A DNA stretch of 64,000 nucleotides from contig NZ_CP084561.1 of assembly GCF_021789315.1 (NCBI RefSeq), positions 558,001 through 622,000 on the forward strand, in the 5' to 3' direction. The notes under the pieces were generated by a model. The model searched no databases, was not told the DNA's origin, and saw only the letters and a program-made list of their open reading frames with translations. Position numbers and translations under genes: made by a program. The stretch comes from Arthrobacter sp. FW305-BF8. GTDB taxonomy: Bacteria; Actinomycetota; Actinomycetes; Actinomycetales; Micrococcaceae. Positions 33,661 through 41,674 of the stretch are shown here, one piece after another. Within the stretch, counting starts at the first letter, position 1, and the number at the start of each line of letters is the position of its first letter.

Positions 33661-33717
33661 CGAGATGGCACCTGGCGGCAGTGTCCCTGGGGAACACTGC
33701 CGCCAAATGCCATCTCG
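33661..33717. repeat. long intergenic hairpin, 24-bp arms
   Basis: Arms 33661-33684 and 33694-33717 pair at 22 of 24 positions around a 9-base loop; the base of the stem is CGAGATGGCA. It lies just after the end of the purine permease gene on the minus strand and could terminate it, although it lacks a T run. It is similar in build to the hairpins at 22324 and 24365. Confidence 0.85.
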
Positions 33718-33737
33718 GGGCGGAGAAGCGGAGGCTG

Positions 33738-35177
33738 CTACATGCCGAGTGCCTGTTCGATCGGGCCGATGGCGAAGAACAGGACGAAGGCTGCCGCGAC
33801 GGCCCACATCAGCGGGTGCACTTCGCGGGCGCGGCCCTGGAAGGTGCGGATGAGGACGTAGGAGATGAAGCCGGCGCCCAGGCCATTGGCGATCGAATAG
33901 GTGAACGGCATCAGCGTGAACGTGAGGAAGGCGGGCAGGGCGATGCCCCAGTCCTGCCAGTGGATCTTGCCGATCTGGGCCACCATCATGAAGCCGACCA
34001 CCACCAGAGCGGGGGCCACAGCCTCGAACGGCACAAGGTTGATCAGCGGGGTGAAGAACATGGCCACGAGGAACAGCAGGCCGGTCACGATCGAGGCCAG
34101 ACCGGTCCGCGCGCCCTCGCCGATGCCCGCGCCGGACTCGACGTAGATCTGGTTGGAGGACACGGAGGCGCCGCCGCCGACGATGGCGCCCAGGGCGTCC
34201 ACCTGCAGCACGCGGTCAACGTTGGGGATGTTGCCGTCCTTGTCCACCGTTCCGGCCTCGTTGGCCAGGCCCACCATGGTGCCCATCGCGTCAAAGAAGA
34301 TGCTGAGCAGGATCACGAAGGCGAGCAGCGCGGCGGCCACCACGCCCAGATGGCCGAAAGCGCCAATGGGGTTGGCCTTGCCGATCAGCGAGAGATCGGG
34401 AGCAGCCCACTCGGTGAACTTGGGGGCAACCAGGGACCAGCCCTGCGGGTTGAAGTTCTTGCCGTCGAAGCTGGGGCCGATGTGCAGCGTGAACTCAAGG
34501 ATGACGGCCAGGATGGTGGAGGCGACGATGCCGATCAGGATGGCACCCTTGACGTTGCGCACCAGCAGGGCGATGGTCAGGATCAGGCCGAAGACGAACA
34601 CCAGGGTTGGCCACCCCAGGAGCTTGCCGTCAAAGCCCAGGCCCACCGGCACGGTGGTCCCGGCCGCGTCCGGAACGCGCCGGACGAAGCCGGCGTTGAC
34701 CAGGCCAATGAGGGCGATGAACAGGCCGATGCCCACCACGATCGCGGTCTTGAGCCCGTCCGGAACGGCCCGGAACACGGCGGTCCGGAATCCGGTCAGG
34801 ACCAGGATCATCATGGTGACGCCGGAAAGGACCACGAGCCCCATCATGTCCGGCCAGGTCAGTCCCGGGTTGGTGGCCACCGTCACGGCCACGAATGCGT
34901 TGACGCCCAGGCCGGTGGCCATGGCAAACGGGTGCTTGGCCCACGCGCCCATGAGGATGGTCAGGACGCCGGCGACAAAGGCGGTGACCGCAGCGACCGC
35001 CTGGAAACCGAGCGTGGCGCCGGAGGAGTCCGCAACGGACAGGATCAGGGGGTTCAGCACCACGATGTAGCTCATGGCGAAGAAGGTGGCAAAACCGCCC
35101 CGGATTTCGCGGGAGAAGTTGGACCCCCGTTCGGATATCTTGAAGTACCGGTCCAGTGCAGAGCCCTGCTTGAGCAT
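33738..35177 (-). CDS. NCS2-family (AzgA-type) adenine/guanine/hypoxanthine permease
   Basis: The ATG at 35177 has GGAGG at 4 bases. The 479-residue protein has about 13 hydrophobic segments and the AzgA-branch signature: LDRYFKISERGSNFSREIRGGFATFFAMSYIVVLNPLIL at the start, ATGLGVNAFVAVTVA, FDAMGTMVGLANEAGTVD, and ALGAIVGGGASVSSNQIYVESGAGIGEGARTGLASIVTG. Members import adenine, guanine and hypoxanthine with protons. The leader is short with no purine riboswitch. It is divergent from the CopC-like gene, probably without functional link. Confidence 0.9.
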   Translation of the reverse strand: MLKQGSALDRYFKISERGSNFSREIRGGFATFFAMSYIVVLNPLILSVADSSGATLGFQAVAAVTAFVAGVLTILMGAWAKHPFAMATGLGVNAFVAVTVATNPGLTWPDMMGLVVLSGVTMMILVLTGFRTAVFRAVPDGLKTAIVVGIGLFIALIGLVNAGFVRRVPDAAGTTVPVGLGFDGKLLGWPTLVFVFGLILTIALLVRNVKGAILIGIVASTILAVILEFTLHIGPSFDGKNFNPQGWSLVAPKFTEWAAPDLSLIGKANPIGAFGHLGVVAAALLAFVILLSIFFDAMGTMVGLANEAGTVDKDGNIPNVDRVLQVDALGAIVGGGASVSSNQIYVESGAGIGEGARTGLASIVTGLLFLVAMFFTPLINLVPFEAVAPALVVVGFMMVAQIGKIHWQDWGIALPAFLTFTLMPFTYSIANGLGAGFISYVLIRTFQGRAREVHPLMWAVAAAFVLFFAIGPIEQALGM

Positions 35178-35288
35178 TAGTCCTCCGGTGAGAGTGTGGG
35201 GGTTACTTGAATCCTAGTAGGTTGCCGGGTGCCGTCCCAGCAAATTCGCCTAGTCTGTAAGGAAGTCAACACTAGGAGTAGTCTGCCC

Positions 35289-35879
35289 ATGCGTTTCACC
35301 CGCCAGTTGCTGTCCGCCCTCCTTGGCGCGCTCGCGCTCGTCGCACTGCTCCTCACCGCGGGTCCCGCTTCCGCGCACGACGCCGCCGAATCCAGCAGCC
35401 CGGCCGACGGCAGCACCGTGGCGACGGCGCCCGCGAAGGTCTCGATAACCTTCAACAACACCCCGCTGGGGCTCGGTTCACAGGTCAAGGTGACGGATGC
35501 CGCCGGAACCGATTGGGCCGACGGCAAGGTGGAGATCGTGGACAACGTCGCCTCGCAGAAGCTGCGGGAAGGTGCCCCTGCCGGGAAGTATTCGGTCGTC
35601 TGGCGGGTGGTGAGCTCTGACTCCCACCCGATCGAGGGGACGTTCTCCTTCACGGCCACGGCGGCGGCGGCGGGGGCAGCGGCGGCGCCGGTTCCTACTG
35701 TCGGCACGCCGCAGCCGGGGGCAACGCAGGCCACGGGGACCGCGCCGGATTCCTCCGAACCCTTCCCGTGGAGCATCGTGGTGTTCGCAGCCGTGGCCCT
35801 CGGCCTGCTCATCACCCTGGGTGTGCTGGCCCGCCGGCGCCTAGGCGTGAGTGACGAGCCTGACGGCGACGGGAACTAA
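35289..35879 (+). CDS. CopC-domain copper-binding-type secreted/membrane protein
   Basis: The ATG at 35289 has AGGAG 11 bases upstream. Residues 1-32 form a signal peptide (MRFTRQLLSALLGALALVALLLTAGPASA, cleaved before HDAAE). The mature N-terminal His is a Cu(II) ligand in CopC. Residues 33-125 are the CopC fold (ESSSPADGSTVATAPAKVSITFNN, VVSSDSHPIEGTFSFTA), including the second His. A Pro/Ala/Thr linker leads to one transmembrane helix (IVVFAAVALGLLITLGVLA) and a short basic-acidic end, so it is anchored on the outer face. It probably carries copper or takes part in copper uptake. No CopD is adjacent. Confidence 0.88.
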   Translation: MRFTRQLLSALLGALALVALLLTAGPASAHDAAESSSPADGSTVATAPAKVSITFNNTPLGLGSQVKVTDAAGTDWADGKVEIVDNVASQKLREGAPAGKYSVVWRVVSSDSHPIEGTFSFTATAAAAGAAAAPVPTVGTPQPGATQATGTAPDSSEPFPWSIVVFAAVALGLLITLGVLARRRLGVSDEPDGDGN

Positions 35880-35903
35880 CCGCTTTAGACGGCCGCCGCT
35901 TTC

Positions 35904-35933
35904 GAGGCCGCGGTTTTAGGCAGCCGCGGCCTC
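35904..35933 (+). terminator. hairpin terminator after the CopC gene
   Basis: gaggccgcgg (35904-35913) and ccgcggcctc (35924-35933) form a perfect 10-bp stem with a 10-base loop, 25 bases after the stop. The stem is strong although T-poor. Confidence 0.7.
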
Positions 35934-35946
35934 TTCAGAGCGCCGT

Positions 35947-35978
35947 GACTTCAAAGTGCCCCGACTTCAAAGTGCCCC
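35947..35978. repeat. 16-bp direct repeat, two copies
   Basis: gacttcaaagtgcccc occurs at 35947-35962 and again at 35963-35978. The second copy overlaps the last codons of the flavoprotein-like gene. Confidence 0.8.
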
Positions 35979-36608
35979 GGCGGGCAGCGCCGGGAAACTC
36001 CCGGTCAGCACCGACGGCACGCTGTCCGGGTAGACCTTCGCCGAGATGGCCTGGCCCACCACCTTGGCCTGGCGCAGGACCTCCCTCGGTGTGGGCGTGA
36101 TGAGCTCGCCGACGCCCACCAGGTAAATGCCGATGGCACGCATGGTTGCGACGAGGTTGGCGCCAATGGAGATGCCGAGGTCCGTGAGCATGCGCCGCAG
36201 CTGGCTGTGGGCACAGCGGGTGAGCACGATGTGGTCGGCCAGCAGCACACCGTCCGGGGTGTGTACGGCCCAGCGGTGAAGCGAGGCCTCCGCCCCCGGG
36301 CCCATCTTGTCGAGCAACACGGCAGACGTGTCGCTGCGGATGTCCAGCTGGTGGCTCGACGCGTAGTTGCGCAGGTGCCGGAGGATTTCGTTCCGCTCCT
36401 GGAGCGACGCTGCCTCGGCGTCGTCGCACCGCTGCGGCGCGGATTTCTGGAAGGACTGGCCGCCCCTCGGGGATTCGAGCCTGCTGACGATGATTGAATC
36501 AACGCCCCGGCGCCGGAGTTCCGTGGCGATTGCCAAACCGGGAAGTCCGGTGCCGATGACCACAGTGGTGGTCCGTTCTGCGCCGCTGAGACCAGGCATG
36601 CGTGACAC
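35967..36608 (-). CDS. NAD(P)/FAD-binding (pyridine-nucleotide oxidoreductase-like) protein, short form
   Basis: A GTG at 36608 has GAGGAGG at 8 bases and is preferred to the ATG three codons later. Residues 13-40 are a dinucleotide-binding fold (TTTVVIGTGLPGLAIATELRRRGVDSIIVSR). The middle (EILRHLRNYASSHQLDIR, DGVLLADHIVLTRCAHSQLRRML) resembles flavin-containing monooxygenases and thioredoxin-reductase-like proteins. At 213 residues it is about half the usual length and lacks a visible second nucleotide site, so it may be a reduced or regulatory form, though the frame is intact. The C-terminal part (ITPTPREVLRQAKVVGQAISAKVYPD) is distinctive. Role unknown. Confidence 0.65.
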   Translation of the reverse strand: MSRMPGLSGAERTTTVVIGTGLPGLAIATELRRRGVDSIIVSRLESPRGGQSFQKSAPQRCDDAEAASLQERNEILRHLRNYASSHQLDIRSDTSAVLLDKMGPGAEASLHRWAVHTPDGVLLADHIVLTRCAHSQLRRMLTDLGISIGANLVATMRAIGIYLVGVGELITPTPREVLRQAKVVGQAISAKVYPDSVPSVLTGSFPALPAGAL

Positions 36609-37066
36609 TACAACTTCCTCCTCGAGAATTTCGAAGCGCAGGCATCATCGCCGTGCACCGTCCACTGCCCCAGCAAGCAGACACAAGCCATCCCCGGATG
36701 TGCGGTGGAGCACAATCCGGACCGATAGTGCCTCGACATTACAGAATTTTTTGGTCGCTGGATACCCCACCCGAAACATTGGTTTGCGGGGCTTTGCACC
36801 GCGTTACCGGCGCGCCCCGGGCGGCGCCGGAAGAGCACGCGGGAGCGGTGCCGGAAGAGCGCCCGGAACAGGCAGGAAACTGCCTTCGGAAAGGCCCGAA
36901 AAGCCGCGGAGGGACCGCTTGCTAAGAGATCGCGGACCGAGAATAGTTGGACTTAGGTGCAGGCTGTACGTAACCGGGAACCGGACGGCCTGCCGGTGCT
37001 GGCTAGGCAGGCTGCTTCTGGCAGAATAGCCGCATCATCAGGCAGTATCGCGAGGAGGCGGACCAC
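36609..37066. other. 458-bp intergenic region between divergent genes
   Basis: No frame here has a convincing start, ribosome binding site or recognisable product. An AT-richer stretch near 36740-36770 (cattacagaattttttggt) is a likely minus-strand promoter zone. A degenerate GC-rich repeat with GCCGGAAGAG occurs twice near 36825-36865. The universal stress promoter must lie near its right end, but I cannot place it. Confidence 0.5.
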
Positions 37067-38104
37067 ATGGACGCACACGAATTGCATCCCGACCCGGCAC
37101 GGGATGGCGGTGCACGGCACGCCAGACCCCAGGGAATCGTGGTGGGCGTCGATGGTTCGGACCACGGACAGTGTGCCCTCGTTTGGGCCGCCCGTGAAGC
37201 CGAACGCCGCCGCAGTCCGCTTCATATTGTCACCGCCTACTCGGTGCCCATTTTCGCCGCCTCCGGACTCGACGGCGGCTATGCCACAGTGGACGACTCG
37301 GTGATCCGCGAGGGCGCGGAGGCCATCCTGCAGCACGCAGTGGACAAGGTGGCCGGCTACAACCTCAGCGTCAGCGCCTCGGTCGAGAACGGGGACGCTT
37401 CGGGCGTACTGCTCGACCTGTCCGAGACCGCCGAACTGCTGGTCTTCGGCACCCGCGGGCGGGGTGGCTTTGTTGGGCGGCTCCTTGGCTCCGTGAGCAG
37501 CGCGCTCCCCGCCCACGCCAAGTGCCCCACTGTGACGGTTCCGCTGATCTGCTCCGACCGCTTGGGCGAGACCACCCAGGACAAGCACATCCGCGCGGAA
37601 CAGGCCAAGGCCGGCCACGGCCCCGTGGAAAAAGCTGTCGTGGTGGGAGTGGACGGGTCCGAGCAGGCCCGCGTCGCCGTCCTGGAAGCAGCGGAGGAGG
37701 CCGAACGGCTGGGTGCGCCGCTGCGAGTAATCTGCGCCGTGCCGCAGTACAGCGGCTCCCTTGCCTGGGTTCCGGCCCCACTGGACCGGGAAGCGCTGTT
37801 CGCCGACATCCAGGTCCAGCTGAAGGCCGGGGTGGCCTGGCTGCAGAGCCATTTCCCGCGGCTGGCCATTGAGACCCGGCTGCTGGATGGATCGCCCGTG
37901 GATGTGCTGGTGGAGGCCAGCCGGCATGTTGAGCTGATCGTCGTGGGCACCCGCGGCCGCGGCGGCTTCACCGGCATGCTTTTGGGGTCGACGTCGGACG
38001 GCGTCCTCCACCATGCCAAGAGCCCCGTGATGGTGGTGCCGGACCGGGAGGACCCGCGGCTCGCAGACCGCGCCAGCTTCGGACCCATGCTCGGCGCCTC
38101 GTAG
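37067..38104 (+). CDS. tandem-domain universal stress protein
   Basis: The ATG at 37067 has GAGGAGG at 8 bases. Two UspA domains occupy residues 22-155 and 190-330. Each has the ATP-binding pattern: GIVVGVDGSDHGQCALVWAA with GTRGRGGFVGRLLGSVSSALPAHAKCPTVTVP in the first, and AVVVGVDGSEQARVAVLEAA with GTRGRGGFTGMLLGSTSDGVLHHAKSPVMVVP in the second. The G-2x-G-9x-G(S/T) motif marks the ATP-binding class. 345 residues. It ends 3 bases before the PEP-utilising enzyme gene, so both are cotranscribed. Universal stress proteins help survival in starvation or hypoxia by unclear means. Confidence 0.92.
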   Translation: MDAHELHPDPARDGGARHARPQGIVVGVDGSDHGQCALVWAAREAERRRSPLHIVTAYSVPIFAASGLDGGYATVDDSVIREGAEAILQHAVDKVAGYNLSVSASVENGDASGVLLDLSETAELLVFGTRGRGGFVGRLLGSVSSALPAHAKCPTVTVPLICSDRLGETTQDKHIRAEQAKAGHGPVEKAVVVGVDGSEQARVAVLEAAEEAERLGAPLRVICAVPQYSGSLAWVPAPLDREALFADIQVQLKAGVAWLQSHFPRLAIETRLLDGSPVDVLVEASRHVELIVVGTRGRGGFTGMLLGSTSDGVLHHAKSPVMVVPDREDPRLADRASFGPMLGAS

Positions 38105-38107
38105 CGC

Positions 38108-40864
38108 ATGAACGGCCTGGTGCTCGGCCTCGGGGACCTCAGCGCCTCCATGCTGCCGGAGGTTGGCGGCAAGGCTGCCAACCTCGGCGAGCTGATTGCG
38201 GCCGGACTCCCGGTCCCGGCCGGGTTCTGCCTCACCACCAGGGCCTACATCCAGGCCGTGGAGCCACTGGGCCTCGCAGACGTGCACCACGCCCTCCAGG
38301 ACACCCCTGCCGATGATCTCGAAGCGCTAGCCAGCCTGGCTGCCAGGGCCCGCAGTCAGATCATTTCGGCAGAATTGCCGACGGCGATCGCTGGGGAGGT
38401 GCTAACGGCATACCGGGCGCTGGACGGCGTTCCGGTCGCGGTGAGGTCCTCGGCCACGGCCGAGGACCTTCCCTTCGCCAGCTTTGCCGGCCAGCAGGAC
38501 ACATACCTGAACGTCATAGACGCTGTGGCGCTGCTGGATACCGTCCGGAAGTGTTGGGCCTCACTGTGGACTGACCGGGCGGTGGCATACCGCGCCAGCC
38601 GGAACATTGATCCCGCAACGGTGGCCCTCGCCGTCGTCGTCCAACGGATGGTGGACGCCGAGGCGGCGGGCGTGATGTTCACGGCGAACCCGGTCACGGG
38701 CAGGCGCCGCGAGGCTGTGATCGACGCCAGCCCCGGGCTTGGCGAGGCAGTGGTGTCGGGCGCCGTCAATCCGGACCATTTCGTGGTGGACACCGCATCC
38801 GGTGCCGTCCTGCAGCGCCGGCTGGGGGACAAACGGACGGCTGTCCGGCCGCTGCCCGCGGGGGGTACCGAATCCGTCGAGCAGACGGCAGCCGGCCCGG
38901 GCGCGGAAAACCAGCCGTGCCTGACGGATGCACAGATCCGGGAACTCACGGCGCTGGGGAGCAAGGCGGAGGCCCACTACGGCGCCCCGCAGGACACCGA
39001 GTGGGCGCTCGACGTCGACGGCAAGTTTTGGCTGACCCAGTCGCGGCCCATCACCACGCTTTACCCGCTGCCCGAGAAGGCCACCCGCCCGGAGAAAGAG
39101 CAGGAACGGCCCGGCCCGGGGGAGGACCTGCGCGTCTACCTTTGCTTCAGCCTCGCCCAAGGCCTTACCCGGCCGCTGACCCCGATGGGACTTGCCGCCC
39201 TCCGGCGGATCGGCTCATCAGTTGCTGCCGCAGCGGGCTTCGACGTTCCGGATCCCCGCAGCGGTCCGCCGCCGTACGTCGAAGCCGGACAGCGCATCTT
39301 TTTCGACCTGACCGCAGCCGCCCGGAGCACCGTGGGCCGCCGGATCATTCCCAGGGTCTTTGACGTCATGGAGGCACGCTCCGCGAAAGTCCTGCGCAGC
39401 GTGTTCGACGACCCCCGCCTTTCCATCACCCGACGTACACCCTGGGACCTCCTCAAGCACGTGCTCCCCATAGCTGCCCGGGCCCGCGTGCCGGAAGCAG
39501 CGATCCGGGCGCTTGTCCGTCCCGAGGCGGCACTCAAACGCCTGAACCGCTTCACCACGGAGTTCAACGCGACGCTGGAACTGCCCCAGGGCGCTTCCCC
39601 GCGCGCGCGGCTTGACCATGTCGAGGGGATCCTGTCGCGGCTTTTCCCGAATCTTCCGGCCGTGCTCCCGCTGGCCGGCCTGGGCTTCGCCATGCTCGGC
39701 CTCGCCGGGAAACTTCTTGGTGCAGGCAAACTCTTTGGTGCCGGCGAGGGCGGCGCCCGCGAGGCTGGTGCCGCAGGAAGCAGAACCACGGACCTGCAGC
39801 CTGTACTCCGCGGCCTGCCCAACAATGTGACCACCGAGATGGACCTCGAGCTGTGGCGCGTCGCCATAAAGATCAAGTCCGACGCAGAATCGCTGGCCGT
39901 GCTCACCGGGAACCCGCCGGCCGTGCTGGCGCAGCTCTTCGCCGCAGGCGCATTGCCCGCCGCTGCCCAGACCGCACTGGCGGAATTCCTCGCGCGGTAC
40001 GGCCACCGGGCTGTCGCCGAGATCGACGTCGGCATGCCCCGCTGGCGGGACGATCCCACCCATATTCTTGGCGTCCTGGCCAACTACCTGCGGCTGGAGG
40101 ACCCGGAACGTGCCCCCGACCGCCAGTTCAGCAAGGCTGCAGCCGAAGCGGAGGCACAGATCGAACGGCTGGTGGCCGAGGCCAGGACCCGGGGACGGCT
40201 CCGTGGTGTGGCCGTCAGGGCGGCGTTGCGGCGGGCACGGCTCTTCGCCGGGTTGCGCGAACTTCCCAAGTTCCAGATCGTCCTGGCGCTGGCGGAAGTC
40301 CGGAAGCAGCTCGCAGAAGTTGGCACAGTCTTGGCGGCACAGGAACGGCTTGCCCGGGCAGAGGACATCTTCTTCCTGGATTTCGCCGAAGCGCACCAGG
40401 CGCTGGAGGGTGCCGACATGCAGGATCTCGTGGCACAGCGGCAGGGGGCCTATTACCTGGAACTGGAGCGGCGCCATATCCCGCGGATGCTGCTCTCGGA
40501 CGGAACGGAACCGGAAACGCTGCTTACCGCCGTCGGGACCGCGGCCGGGGCACTGTCCGGGAGCCCGGCGTCGGCGGGGACGGTGACGGCGCCCGCACGT
40601 GTCATCCTCGACCCCGTGGGCGCCCACCTGGAACCGGGCGAAATCCTTGTGGCGCCGTCCACCGATCCTGGCTGGACCCCGCTGTTCCTCACGGCAGGCG
40701 GCCTGGTGATGGAGATGGGCGGCCCCAACTCCCACGGTGCCGTGGTGGCCCGGGAGTACGGCATCCCCGCCGTGGTGGGCGTCGCTGACGCCACCTCGCT
40801 GCTCCGGACTGGCCAGGAAGTGACGGTCGACGGCGGCGCCGGCACCGTGGTGCCGCTGGCCTAG
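38108..40864 (+). CDS. PEP synthase / rifampin phosphotransferase-like enzyme
   Basis: The ATG at 38108 is 3 bases after the preceding stop. The 918 residues divide into an N-terminal ATP-grasp domain (about 1-330: GGKAANLGELIAAGLPVPAGFCLTT, VAVRSSATAEDLPFASFAGQQDTYLN, MVDAEAAGVMFTANPVTG, ASPGLGEAVVSG, EWALDVDGKFWLTQSRPITTLYP), a large helical middle domain and a C-terminal swivelling domain with catalytic His876 in EMGGPNSHGAVVAREYGIPAVVGV. The PEP-binding TIM barrel of true PEP synthase is missing, so the layout is that of rifampin phosphotransferase (Rph), which uses ATP to phosphorylate rifampin. Many homologues have unknown substrates. Cotranscribed with a universal stress protein. Confidence 0.82.
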   Translation: MNGLVLGLGDLSASMLPEVGGKAANLGELIAAGLPVPAGFCLTTRAYIQAVEPLGLADVHHALQDTPADDLEALASLAARARSQIISAELPTAIAGEVLTAYRALDGVPVAVRSSATAEDLPFASFAGQQDTYLNVIDAVALLDTVRKCWASLWTDRAVAYRASRNIDPATVALAVVVQRMVDAEAAGVMFTANPVTGRRREAVIDASPGLGEAVVSGAVNPDHFVVDTASGAVLQRRLGDKRTAVRPLPAGGTESVEQTAAGPGAENQPCLTDAQIRELTALGSKAEAHYGAPQDTEWALDVDGKFWLTQSRPITTLYPLPEKATRPEKEQERPGPGEDLRVYLCFSLAQGLTRPLTPMGLAALRRIGSSVAAAAGFDVPDPRSGPPPYVEAGQRIFFDLTAAARSTVGRRIIPRVFDVMEARSAKVLRSVFDDPRLSITRRTPWDLLKHVLPIAARARVPEAAIRALVRPEAALKRLNRFTTEFNATLELPQGASPRARLDHVEGILSRLFPNLPAVLPLAGLGFAMLGLAGKLLGAGKLFGAGEGGAREAGAAGSRTTDLQPVLRGLPNNVTTEMDLELWRVAIKIKSDAESLAVLTGNPPAVLAQLFAAGALPAAAQTALAEFLARYGHRAVAEIDVGMPRWRDDPTHILGVLANYLRLEDPERAPDRQFSKAAAEAEAQIERLVAEARTRGRLRGVAVRAALRRARLFAGLRELPKFQIVLALAEVRKQLAEVGTVLAAQERLARAEDIFFLDFAEAHQALEGADMQDLVAQRQGAYYLELERRHIPRMLLSDGTEPETLLTAVGTAAGALSGSPASAGTVTAPARVILDPVGAHLEPGEILVAPSTDPGWTPLFLTAGGLVMEMGGPNSHGAVVAREYGIPAVVGVADATSLLRTGQEVTVDGGAGTVVPLA

Positions 40865-41520
40865 CGTGGGTCCCGTGCCGGCTTCCCGCGCCGGATGTGC
40901 CGGACCACGAGCCAGGCCACGAAGAGGGCCAGGGCGGCGTAGACGGCGTAGTTGAGGTAGCGGGAGTACTGCTCCACCATCGAGTACTGCCGGCCCAGCA
41001 GTACGCCCAAGCCGATCAGCGCGCCGTTCCAGATGCCGCTGCCGGCAATGGTGAAAATGCTGAAGGTGCCCAGGTGCATCCTCTCGGCGCCCGCCGGCAG
41101 CGAAATAAGGCTCCGCACGCCGGGCAGCAGCCGGCCGAAGAAAATCGCCGACCTGCCGTGGCGGCGGAACCAGACGTCCGCGCGCTCGAAGTCCTCCCGG
41201 TCCACCAGCGGCAGCTTGGACAGCCAGCGGATCGAACGCTCCAGCCCCACCTTCGCGCCCAGAAAATACAGCGCAAGAGCGCCCAGATATGCCCCCAGCG
41301 TGCTGGTCACGAAGACCAGGGCCAGGTTGAGGGACCCTTGCCGGGTCAGGAACCCGGCGAGCGGAAGAATCACTTCGCTGGGAATCGGCGGAAACACCGT
41401 CTCGAGGAAGGTAAAGAGTCCCACACCCCATTCCCCGAGCGAATCGATCGCTTGGGCGGCGAAACCCACGATGCCTGTCAGTTCGTCGGCCGGACTGGAT
41501 GTGGCGCCGGGAATGCGCAT
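40861..41520 (-). CDS. DedA-family membrane protein
   Basis: The ATG at 41520 has AGGAG at 8 bases, which excludes the long upstream frame. The 219-residue protein has the DedA (SNARE-associated/VTT) pattern: LFTFLETVFPPIPSEVILPLAGFLTRQG with the conserved acidic and Pro residues, GALALYFLGAKVG, and FFGRLLPGVRSLISLPAGAERMHLGTFSIFTIAGSGIWNGALIGLGVLLG containing the conserved Arg-Pro-Arg-type motif. DedA proteins are flippases or transporters for undecaprenyl phosphate or other lipids and affect envelope and proton homeostasis. Its stop codon shares the four bases CTAG with the stop of the convergent gene. Confidence 0.9.
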   Translation of the reverse strand: MRIPGATSSPADELTGIVGFAAQAIDSLGEWGVGLFTFLETVFPPIPSEVILPLAGFLTRQGSLNLALVFVTSTLGAYLGALALYFLGAKVGLERSIRWLSKLPLVDREDFERADVWFRRHGRSAIFFGRLLPGVRSLISLPAGAERMHLGTFSIFTIAGSGIWNGALIGLGVLLGRQYSMVEQYSRYLNYAVYAALALFVAWLVVRHIRRGKPARDPR

Positions 41521-41674
41521 TGGTGAAGGCTCCTGGAAACTGGAAAACGGAAGGCCCACCCAGTCTGGCCCACTGGACGCGGCAGGGAAAGCGGACAGCC
41601 CGGCCGGGGGCTGCCACAGGGGAGGCCGAGGCGTACCCTGAGGGTATGAGCTGCGACGTCGGAGCGGAGTTGAC

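Noticed and set aside
35178..35288. Purine riboswitch before the NCS2 permease
   Set aside because: The leader is too short and shows no three-helix purine aptamer.
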